Assembly (NCBI GenBank): GCA_900557355.1
Contig: USSR01000447.1
Span: forward strand, 1-5,895
DNA from: an uncultured Bacteroides sp.
GTDB lineage: Bacteria > Bacteroidota > Bacteroidia > Bacteroidales > Bacteroidaceae
Direction of reading: 5' to 3'
DNA: 5,895 bases
Part shown: one piece after another, positions 1 to 5,501 of the stretch
Layout: each line of letters begins with the position of its first letter
Numbering within the stretch: the stretch's first letter is position 1
The notes under the pieces: model-generated
The model's database searches: none
Told to the model about the DNA's origin: nothing
The model's input: the letters and a program-made list of their open reading frames with translations, nothing else
Position numbers and translations under genes: made by a program

Positions 1-762
1 GGATGCGGTAATCCGGTCGGCACAAACCTTTACAGAGTCTTGTGCGTTTCCCATGGCAATGCCCAGCCCGGCGGATTGTATCATGGAGACATCGCAAACT
101 CCGTCGCCAATGGCGATGACTTCTTCCGGACTGACACCCAGTTTCTCAAGCAAAGCACCCAGCGTATTGGATTTATCAATGGAGCAGGGCACCACTTCGA
201 GGAAATAGGGTTCTGAGCGAAACACGTCGAGCGCTCCGTTCAATCTCCGGCGCCAGTGGTTTTCCAAGCCCACCAGCGCTTCTTCGTCATCGCTGACCAG
301 CATGCACTTGCATGGGGCAAAGTCCACCGCTATTGAGAATTCCGTTTCCGTCACAATCTTCAGTCCATTCAGTTCTGCTTCGCGGCGTATGTGCTCGTTT
401 TCAGGCGAGTCGGTGATAATGGTATCTTCGTGATACGTAAAAATAGCAAACCCGTTCTTACGGGATTTCTTTTCAAGATAGGGCAACATTTCGGGGTTTA
501 TCCGGCGCTCAAACAGGAGTTCGCCGTTTTGGGCATTGATAATCTGCCCACCGTTATAGGAGAGGATGAAGCCTCCGTAGTTGCCCAATTCCAGAGTTTT
601 GGCAATAGGCATAAGGCCATACGTCGGTCTGCCGGAAGCCAGCACGATACGCACGCCCATCTGTTGCACCTTCAACAAGGCGGCCAACGTGCGCTTACTG
701 ATTTTCTTTTCACTATCGAGCAGGGTTCCGTCCACATCAAGAACTAATAATTTGTATTTCAT
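1..762 (-). CDS. Cof-type HAD-IIB family phosphatase, 3' end cut by window edge
   Basis: Haloacid dehalogenase superfamily hydrolase of the Cof/YidA type. These are soluble cytoplasmic Mg-dependent phosphatases that act on sugar phosphates, flavin or cofactor phosphates; the substrate here cannot be told. Reading the minus strand from ATG at 762 gives 254 open residues to the edge. Motif I is DVDGTLLD (nucleophile D9, acid D11), motif II is LASGRP (S43), motif III is K197 in IDKSNT, and motif IV is GDGVCD (D220, D224). The C2-type cap lies between motifs II and III, roughly residues 80-190. Both Mg-binding aspartates of motif IV are present, but the usual Asn before the second one is Cys223. 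Family members are about 260-275 residues, so only a short C-terminal tail is missing. A Bacteroides-type promoter lies just upstream (789-820). The gene is transcribed away from the mazG-like operon. Family assignment is firm; substrate is unknown. Confidence 0.93.
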   Translation of the reverse strand, partial: MKYKLLVLDVDGTLLDSEKKISKRTLAALLKVQQMGVRIVLASGRPTYGLMPIAKTLELGNYGGFILSYNGGQIINAQNGELLFERRINPEMLPYLEKKSRKNGFAIFTYHEDTIITDSPENEHIRREAELNGLKIVTETEFSIAVDFAPCKCMLVSDDEEALVGLENHWRRRLNGALDVFRSEPYFLEVVPCSIDKSNTLGALLEKLGVSPEEVIAIGDGVCDVSMIQSAGLGIAMGNAQDSVKVCADRITAS

Positions 763-788
763 GACTTACCGGTTTTGAGTTAATGAAA

Positions 789-820
789 CAAAGGTAAAGT
801 TATTCGAGAGAAAACACAAT
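789..820 (-). promoter_or_regulatory. Bacteroides-type promoter for the HAD phosphatase gene
   Basis: On the minus strand, TACCTTTG (796 down to 789) is a perfect match to the Bacteroides -7 consensus TAnnTTTG. ATTG (820-817) sits 20 bases upstream as a plausible -33 element (consensus TTTG). The start codon is at 762, so the leader would be about 20 bases. The match is direct; promoter activity is inferred. Confidence 0.6.
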
Positions 821-833
821 AAGTGACGGGGTT

Positions 834-867
834 TTTCTTATTTTTAGAGAATTCTTTTATACCTTTG
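834..867 (+). promoter_or_regulatory. Bacteroides-type promoter for the mazG-like/helicase operon
   Basis: TACCTTTG at 860-867 matches the -7 consensus TAnnTTTG perfectly. The -33 element is poor: TTTC at 834-837 lies 22 bases upstream, slightly longer than usual. Transcription would begin near 873-875, leaving an AT-rich leader of about 40 bases before ATG 914. The strong -7 with a weak -33 may mean low basal expression or dependence on an activator; that is inference. Confidence 0.55.
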
Positions 868-913
868 TCACACAATCAAGTTATAACATATTCTTCACAA
901 AAATAGAAAGCCC

Positions 914-1255
914 ATGAAAACTAACAAATCCGAAATGCAAGAAATTATGGAAAGAATCGTCTCATTCACACAAGAAAGAGATTGGGATCAATTCCATAAT
1001 GGAAAAGATTTAGCCTTAGCACTTTCGATAGAAGCTTCGGAACTAAATGAGGCTTTTCTTTGGAAAAATGCCCAAGAAGTCAATATTGATAAAGTAAAAG
1101 AGGAACTGGCCGATATAATGAATTATGCATTTCTTATAGCACATAAATATGATTTAGACCTTAAAGAAATCATATTGACAAAACTTGCAAAGAATGCGGA
1201 GAAATATCCAGTAGACAAGTCAAAAGGAAACGCTAAAAAATATACTGAACTATGA
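914..1255 (+). CDS. MazG-like nucleotide pyrophosphohydrolase (dCTPase/RS21-C6 type)
   Basis: A 113-residue all-alpha NTP pyrophosphatase. Relatives such as DCTPP1/RS21-C6 hydrolyse (d)NTPs, often dCTP and modified forms, to the monophosphate and pyrophosphate in the cytoplasm. The family signature is seen directly. ERDWDQFHNGKDLALAL (residues 21-37) matches the ERDWxQFHxPKNLxLAL region. It is followed by the metal-binding pair E40xxE43 and E64xxD67, and by the late KNAEKYPV element (93-100). One domain of this size is the normal length for the subfamily, unlike the two-domain MazG. The ATG at 914 is preceded by an AT-rich leader with no strong ribosome binding site, as usual in Bacteroidota. 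Its stop overlaps the start of the nuclease-helicase-peptidase gene as ATGA, so the two are probably made together. Base composition is low (18 G+C in 60 at 1081-1140). Actual nucleotide preference is unknown. A role in depleting or sanitising nucleotides alongside the helicase partner is inference. Confidence 0.9.
   Translation: MKTNKSEMQEIMERIVSFTQERDWDQFHNGKDLALALSIEASELNEAFLWKNAQEVNIDKVKEELADIMNYAFLIAHKYDLDLKEIILTKLAKNAEKYPVDKSKGNAKKYTEL
1252..1255 (+). other. ATGA stop/start overlap coupling the mazG-like and helicase genes
   Basis: The four bases ATGA hold the start codon of the nuclease-helicase-peptidase gene and, one base offset, the TGA stop of the mazG-like gene. No recognisable ribosome binding site lies ahead of it, so terminating ribosomes probably re-initiate here, linking the amounts of the two proteins. 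The overlap is seen; the coupling is inferred. Confidence 0.8.
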
Positions 1256-3612
1256 TTGTTTACCATGCTTCTAAAAAAGGATTCATAAGAGATGTCTTCA
1301 ACGGAAATATTGCAGATGAAATAGATCATGCATTTATGGCACATCTCGGAAGACATACTTCTCCAAACGAGGTGAGGTCATGGAGAAATTCAATGATGTA
1401 TATGTATAAGGTCATTGATACGCCAGACATACCGGACACTTCCAGCATTGCAATTGAATACCAGATACCATTAACTTCTAAACGAGTCGATTTTATTATT
1501 TCCGGATTAGATGAGAATCAGAAAGGAAACATAGTCATCATTGAACTTAAGCAATGGGAACAGGCCAAATTATCAAGTAAGTCCGGAGTGGTTCAAACCC
1601 GGTTCCAACACGGAGAAAGCGAAGTTACCCACCCATCATATCAGGCATGGTCTTATGCTTATATGTTGACAAACTATAATGAGACAATCAGAGAACAACA
1701 AATAGAACTTTCTCCATGTGCCTTCTTGCACAATTATCAATCAGATAATATCATAGCCAATGCATGCTATCGGGAATACATTGAAAAGGCACCTGTGTTC
1801 TTTAAATCTGATGCCCAGAAGTTACAAGATTTCATTAAGAAACGCATCAAATTCGGAGCTAAAGACGATATCATCTGGCTTATTGATAAAGGGAAGTTGA
1901 GACCTTCCAAGCAATTAGCAGACACTTTACTCTCCATGCTACATGGCAATCAGGAGTTTGTTTTATTGGACGATCAAAAGACTGTTTACGAAACGGCATT
2001 AGAACTGGCACGGAATACCGCAAGCGGGAAAAAACATGTCTTAATTGTGGAAGGAGGACCCGGCACAGGTAAAAGTGTTGTGGCCGTAAATCTTCTGATA
2101 CAACTGACCAAAGAAGGGTTGGTAGCCCAGTATGTATCCAAAAATGCAGCACCGAGAGATGTATACACCGTAAAACTCAGCGGTAGTTATCAAAAGAGTT
2201 TTATCAATAATTTATTTGTTGGAAGCGGGAGCTTTATAGATGCGCCGGCAAATGTTTTTGATGCTCTAATTATTGATGAAGCCCATCGGTTAAACCTTAA
2301 AAGTGGTCTATACGGCAACCTTGGCGAAAACCAGATTCTTGAAATCATACGTGCCGCTAAATTCTCTGTATTCTTTGTTGACGATAGGCAAAGAGTACAT
2401 ATTAAAGACATCGGTTCCAAAAAGGCTATTGAGAAAGTTGCGGAAAGTTGTGGCGCCATTGCACATTATGCCAAATTAAGTTCTCAATTCCGTTGTAACG
2501 GGTCGGACGGATACCTCAGTTGGCTGGACAACACGTTGCAAATAAAAGAGACCGCTAACATTCACCTTTCATCAGAAGATTATGATTTCAAAATTTTTTC
2601 TGACCCCAATGAATTACTCGACACAATAAAAGTAAAAAATAAAATAAACAATCGTGCAAGAGTCGTAGCGGGTTATTGCTGGGACTGGAATAGTAAAAAA
2701 GACCCTGATGCTTTTGACATAGTAATACCAGAGTTCAATTTCAAGAAAAGATGGAATCTCAGTTCTGATAAAAATCTCTGGATTATCGGGAGCAATTCGG
2801 TCAATGAAATCGGATGTATCCATACCTGCCAAGGATTAGAACTGGATTATATCGGGGTCATTGTTGGCAAAGATATGAGATATGAAAATAACAAGGTAAG
2901 CACAGATGTAACCCAGCGTTCCAAACATGACCAATCTGTAAAAGGTTTCAAGTCTCTGCTAAAAGAAAATAAGAAACAGGCTTTACAAGATGCTGATGAG
3001 ATTATAAAAAACACTTATAGAACCTTAATGACAAGAGGTATGAAAGGTTGCTACGTGTATTTTTGCGATTCTGCGTTATCCCAACATTTCATGAACCAAC
3101 TACAACCTCTGCATGAAGAGAGGAAAGAAATACGCATAGAACCGGAAATTAATGATGACGTCAAGTATATAGATTTCCTTCCTCTTTATTCCATAAAAGC
3201 AGCCTGCGGCTATTTTGGAGAAGGGGAAATTGTAGATGAACTTGGCTGGATAAGAGTGGAAGGCATAGGGAAGCTGAACCGAAATATGTATATAGTGCAG
3301 GCCACAGGGCATTCTATGGAACCAATCATAAATGATGGGGACTACTGTGTCTTCAGAGCTAACCCCGCAGGTAGCCGGCAAGGCAAAATAGTACTGGCAC
3401 AACATTACAACTTTTATGATGCTGACTATACAGGAGGCTATTCGATCAAAACATACCATAGTAAAAAGAAACAAGAAGGGCCAGAAAATTGGACACACGA
3501 AGAAATTGTACTTGAACCCCAAAATGCTAATTATAACCCTATAATCATCAATGAAGAAAACTCTGAAGAATTCAGAATTGTCGGGGAATTCGTTGGAACA
3601 ATAAAACCCTGA
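1252..3612 (+). CDS. PD-(D/E)XK nuclease - DUF2075 SF1 helicase - S24 LexA/UmuD-like peptidase fusion
   Basis: A 786-residue three-part protein. Residues about 60-140 form a RecB-like nuclease: E69, D80 (RVDFIISG), E98-x-K100 (IIELKQW) and Q131xxxY135. Residues about 235-610 are a DUF2075 (Schlafen group 3-like) superfamily 1 helicase/ATPase. It has Walker A GGPGTGKS with K274, YVSKNAAPR (294-302), Walker B LIIDEAH with D342-E343, VDDRQ (376-380), SSQFRC (410-415), CWDW (476-479), HTCQGLELDYIGV (524-536) and TLMTRGMKGCYVY (591-603). Residues about 645-786 are an S24 peptidase: GHSMEP with Ser688, DGD (695-697), Lys733 in YSIKTY, and a possible Cys652-Gly653 cleavage site. No membrane segment or signal peptide is visible, so it is probably cytoplasmic and acts on DNA or RNA. 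The ATG overlaps the mazG-like stop, implying coupled translation. All key residues look intact. I do not recognise a named system; a phage-defence or SOS-linked role is inferred from the architecture. No clear terminator follows. Confidence 0.9.
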   Translation: MIVYHASKKGFIRDVFNGNIADEIDHAFMAHLGRHTSPNEVRSWRNSMMYMYKVIDTPDIPDTSSIAIEYQIPLTSKRVDFIISGLDENQKGNIVIIELKQWEQAKLSSKSGVVQTRFQHGESEVTHPSYQAWSYAYMLTNYNETIREQQIELSPCAFLHNYQSDNIIANACYREYIEKAPVFFKSDAQKLQDFIKKRIKFGAKDDIIWLIDKGKLRPSKQLADTLLSMLHGNQEFVLLDDQKTVYETALELARNTASGKKHVLIVEGGPGTGKSVVAVNLLIQLTKEGLVAQYVSKNAAPRDVYTVKLSGSYQKSFINNLFVGSGSFIDAPANVFDALIIDEAHRLNLKSGLYGNLGENQILEIIRAAKFSVFFVDDRQRVHIKDIGSKKAIEKVAESCGAIAHYAKLSSQFRCNGSDGYLSWLDNTLQIKETANIHLSSEDYDFKIFSDPNELLDTIKVKNKINNRARVVAGYCWDWNSKKDPDAFDIVIPEFNFKKRWNLSSDKNLWIIGSNSVNEIGCIHTCQGLELDYIGVIVGKDMRYENNKVSTDVTQRSKHDQSVKGFKSLLKENKKQALQDADEIIKNTYRTLMTRGMKGCYVYFCDSALSQHFMNQLQPLHEERKEIRIEPEINDDVKYIDFLPLYSIKAACGYFGEGEIVDELGWIRVEGIGKLNRNMYIVQATGHSMEPIINDGDYCVFRANPAGSRQGKIVLAQHYNFYDADYTGGYSIKTYHSKKKQEGPENWTHEEIVLEPQNANYNPIIINEENSEEFRIVGEFVGTIKP
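3205..3210 (+). other. Candidate autocleavage site (Cys652-Gly653) of the S24 domain
   Basis: These two codons encode Cys-Gly within the stretch KAACGYF. The pair lies 36 residues before catalytic Ser688, equal to the C24-G25 to S60 spacing of UmuD and one more than A84-G85 to S119 of LexA. The residues after it follow the same layout as UmuD up to the G-x-SM box. Cleavage here would separate the nuclease-helicase part from a 134-residue tail. The site and spacing are seen; cleavage is inferred. Confidence 0.5.
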
Positions 3613-3665
3613 GTATTACTAAAATCAAGTTTAAGCTAAATCAATCAAAATATTAAGAAGCCGCA

Positions 3666-3697
3666 TTTCAGCAAACAAAATTTTATCCATACCTTTA
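3666..3697 (+). promoter_or_regulatory. Possible promoter for the glycine-zipper lipoprotein gene
   Basis: The 128-base gap between the helicase gene and the lipoprotein gene is AT-rich and shows no clear hairpin terminator. TACCTTTA at 3690-3697 matches the -7 consensus TAnnTTTG in all but the last base, and TTTC at 3666-3669 lies 20 bases upstream in the -33 position. Transcription would start about 35 bases before ATG 3741. Both elements are imperfect, so this is a modest call. Confidence 0.4.
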
Positions 3698-3740
3698 CAG
3701 AGTTCTAATGCGCATATACATACTAAAATAGGATTTTGAT

Positions 3741-4277
3741 ATGAAGAAACTGATTAGCATGCATTTTATAGGGATATTGGCATTAGCCATATTGTGTAGC
3801 GGATGTAGCACCAACCGCATGGCGGCGGGTGACCCGGGCGCCGTATTGGCGGGAGCCGCCATCGGAGGCAATGTAGGAGGCGCCATCGGCGGGCTGATAG
3901 GCGAGAACAACCGAGGATGGAGAGGAGGTTACCGTGGTTCTGCCATCGGCACTATTGTGGGAACCATTGCCGCCACCGCCCCCAAACAAACGGAAGAATA
4001 CAGCTACCGGGTAGAGAGAACCCAGCCCACCTATAATCCCCGACCGGAAACGCGCCCCTCCGCCATCAACAACCTGAAGATACGCAATATACGTTTCATC
4101 GACGATAGCCGCGACCACGTAATCAATGCGGGGGAGAATTGCAAAGTTGTCTTCGAAATTATGAACGAGGGAAACAGGACCGCCTTCAACGTGGTGCCGG
4201 TAGTGGCGGAAGTCACGGGCATGAAGCACGTCTATATCTCGCCATCCAAGAACAACCCCCCCCCCGCGAAGGCGTGA
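3741..4277 (+). CDS. Glycine-zipper lipoprotein, C-terminus lost by frameshift in a C10 run
   Basis: As read, 178 residues. The start MKKLISMHFIGILALAIL leads to a lipoprotein-type cleavage at SGC with Cys22 (the -3 residue is Cys19 rather than Leu), so it is probably exported and lipid-anchored. Residues about 33-76 are a glycine zipper of repeated small-residue helices (LAGAAIGG, GGAIGGLIG, GSAIGTIVG), as in Gly-zipper 2TM outer-membrane lipoproteins. A Pro/Tyr-rich linker (about 81-108) precedes a beta-rich, CARDB/Ig-like segment from about 109, beginning NNLKIRNIRFID. That segment breaks off at the C10 run 4256-4265, where the frame runs into PPPAKA and a stop. The matching remainder continues in another frame to 4405. 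Restoring the frame (8 or 11 C) gives about 220-221 residues. The gene is GC-rich (37 of 60 bases at 4021-4080). A structural or envelope-assembly role is only a guess. Confidence 0.7.
   Translation: MKKLISMHFIGILALAILCSGCSTNRMAAGDPGAVLAGAAIGGNVGGAIGGLIGENNRGWRGGYRGSAIGTIVGTIAATAPKQTEEYSYRVERTQPTYNPRPETRPSAINNLKIRNIRFIDDSRDHVINAGENCKVVFEIMNEGNRTAFNVVPVVAEVTGMKHVYISPSKNNPPPAKA
4256..4265 (+). repeat. Homopolymer run of ten C inside the lipoprotein gene
   Basis: Ten consecutive C form the longest homopolymer noticed in the window, and they lie exactly where the lipoprotein reading frame breaks. Runs of 8 or 11 C would restore the full frame. It may be a slippage-prone phase-variation tract, a site of ribosomal or polymerase slippage, a recent mutation, or a sequencing length error. 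Confidence 0.9.
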
Positions 4278-4405
4278 AATACACCGCCAGCATCAGCGCC
4301 GGAGAACGGATAAAGACGGGAGAAGTCATCTTCCGCATTGCCGTAGCCGACGAAAACGGAGAGGAATATGACTGGCAAGAGTTTTCATTGCCCACCCAAC
4401 GATGA
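4256..4405 (+). pseudogene. Out-of-frame 3' end of the glycine-zipper lipoprotein gene
   Basis: Starting within the C run, the frame reads PPPREGVKYTASISAGERI and continues to GEEYDWQEFSLPTQR before a TGA at 4403-4405, 46 residues from the Arg codon. It looks like the second half of the beta-sandwich domain begun upstream: alternating hydrophobic strands (VIFRIAVADE) and a Trp-Gln strand end. The same frame upstream of the C run gives an unlikely basic sequence, so this is not an independent gene but the detached C-terminus of the 3741 gene. It ends 27 bases before the next small gene. Confidence 0.75.
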
Positions 4406-4432
4406 ACAATCTCTAATTAAAACAATAAAATC

Positions 4433-4612
4433 ATGGCCGACAACTATTTAGAAAAGCAATACGAAGCATACGAAGCAAGAAAAGCCGCTTGGGAAAAAGA
4501 ACGCAAATACGGGAAGAAGCCCTCCCCTGCCAAGCGCCCGAAAACGGAGGAAAAGTCAAAAGGGAGTGAAGAAACACCCCCTATCACGTCCCATCCGGAA
4601 AGTACTATTTAA
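4433..4612 (+). CDS. Small charged hypothetical protein, 59 residues
   Basis: ATG at 4433 opens a 59-residue frame ending in TAA. It begins MADNYLEKQYEAYEARKAAW and is rich in Lys, Glu and Ala. The first 29 residues are likely an amphipathic helix; the rest (KKPSPAKRPKTEEKSKGSEE) is Pro/Lys/Glu-rich and probably disordered. There is no signal peptide or membrane segment. It resembles short MADNYLE-type proteins I remember from Bacteroides genomes, sometimes mislabelled dehydrogenase, but no function is known to me. It lies 27 bases after the lipoprotein gene with no promoter between, so it is probably cotranscribed with it. Its last 8 bases overlap tail-to-tail the end of the metallo-hydrolase gene. 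Confidence 0.65.
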   Translation: MADNYLEKQYEAYEARKAAWEKERKYGKKPSPAKRPKTEEKSKGSEETPPITSHPESTI

Positions 4613-5462
4613 ATCCCGGAGGCGGCAAATGCATTCCCGCCATTGTCAATCCATTTTCCTTGGCATACCGGAGGAAGTGTTTACGTGACTTCACCGCCGC
4701 ATCCTTATCCATATCATACGCAGCACAGATTTCGGGATGTTCCAATTGAAGAGCGGCCCCGTGAATCAAATCGGCTATCACCAATAGCTTGCCTGCCTGG
4801 TATACCGTATGGCCGGGAGTGTGCCCTTCCGCATTCATGGTAACCACATTCCCCGGCAAGGTTTCACCAAATTCAAACAGGTGTAAACGATCCTTATAAG
4901 CGTTCATGGTCTTCACCACTTGCGCATTCCTATCGGAAGGCATCTTGAGCCAGGCATCATACTCCACTTTCGATGCATACACCTCGGCATTAGGGAAGAC
5001 AATGCTATCTCCCTTCATCATCCCTCCGATGTGGTCACCGTGGAAGTGGGTGAGATACAGATACTTGATATCAGCGGGGGTTACTCCCAAAGAGGCCAAC
5101 CCCGACAATAAACGGCTATCCGGCGCTCCCATTCCCGTATCAAACAAAATCCGGACACCGTCCGTTTCTACCAGAAAAGTGCTCATGGACGAAGGTATCC
5201 CATCCGCCAACTTCAAGCTATCTATCAGCTCATCACTGGCATCGGCGAAAAGCGTCCTCTCCATAAGACGTTCTTTGGCATTATCCTGTATCCAAGTGAC
5301 CTTCACTCCATCCAGTTGTAGGGTTTTCAAACCGTCACATGTCATAGTTGTGCTATCCATACTTGCTTCCTCATTAGTTTGTTTCTTTGCACCGCCGCCA
5401 CAACCGACCAGCAACAATGCAACTGATGCAACAACCCAATATTTCCATGTTTTGTTCTTCAT
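4605..5462 (-). CDS. Metallo-beta-lactamase-fold hydrolase, lipoprotein
   Basis: 285 residues. The signal peptide MKNKTWKYWVVASVALLLVGC has lipobox LVGC (Cys21) followed by GGG, so the enzyme is probably lipid-anchored outside the cytoplasm. The zinc hydrolase core begins near residue 52. THFHGDHIGG gives H139, H141, D143 and H144; EGHTPGHT gives the third-motif His (H218 or H214); IADLIHG gives D231; and GMHLPPPG gives H278. This is a complete dinuclear site. The HxHxDHIGG form and the final H-L-P-x-P-G resemble the methyl parathion hydrolase/AHL lactonase-like branch rather than true beta-lactamases. The substrate could be a lactone, an ester or another small molecule and cannot be decided from sequence. 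The start ATG at 5462 gives a proper signal peptide. The gene follows the histidine kinase gene by 39 bases with no visible promoter, so read-through from it is possible. Confidence 0.9.
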   Translation of the reverse strand: MKNKTWKYWVVASVALLLVGCGGGAKKQTNEEASMDSTTMTCDGLKTLQLDGVKVTWIQDNAKERLMERTLFADASDELIDSLKLADGIPSSMSTFLVETDGVRILFDTGMGAPDSRLLSGLASLGVTPADIKYLYLTHFHGDHIGGMMKGDSIVFPNAEVYASKVEYDAWLKMPSDRNAQVVKTMNAYKDRLHLFEFGETLPGNVVTMNAEGHTPGHTVYQAGKLLVIADLIHGAALQLEHPEICAAYDMDKDAAVKSRKHFLRYAKENGLTMAGMHLPPPGFK

Positions 5463-5501
5463 TAGTCTACTAATTTTTTAGTTCATGAATAATAGTTTTG
5501 A

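Noticed and set aside
26..38. 13-base sequence ACCTTTACAGAGT repeated at 3691-3703
   Set aside because: One match of this length is expected about by chance in nearly 6 kb on two strands. One copy is inside the HAD gene and the other is in a promoter region, so it is not an attachment site pair.
91..108. Cys in place of Asn in HAD motif IV (GDGVCD) as a sign of an inactive enzyme
   Set aside because: Both metal-binding aspartates remain, and I recall the GDGVCD form in other Bacteroides members, so it is probably a subfamily trait.
391..747. 118-residue plus-strand frame opposite the HAD gene
   Set aside because: It lies entirely within the minus-strand HAD phosphatase, which carries all four catalytic motifs.
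880..887. GTTATAAC perfect palindrome near the likely transcription start of the mazG-like operon
   Set aside because: An 8-base palindrome is expected about 20 times by chance in a window this size, and the flanks do not extend it. It is not enough to call an operator.
914..1255. mazG-like gene as the antitoxin-linked MazG of mazEF
   Set aside because: It is a single-domain RS21-C6/dCTPase-like protein and no MazE or MazF-like gene is nearby.
3783..4229. Long open frame on the minus strand opposite the lipoprotein gene (148 residues)
   Set aside because: It is a shadow of the GC-rich glycine-zipper coding region. The protein is low-complexity, without a recognisable domain, while the plus-strand frame has a signal peptide and family motifs.
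4594..4620. TCCGGA / TCCCGGA repeat near the convergent gene ends as a bidirectional terminator
   Set aside because: The stem is short, bulged and self-palindromic, with no adjacent T-tract of note.
4906..5481. 191-residue plus-strand frame opposite the metallo-hydrolase
   Set aside because: The minus-strand frame has a complete zinc-binding motif set and lipobox. The opposite frame is Ser/Pro-rich with no domain.
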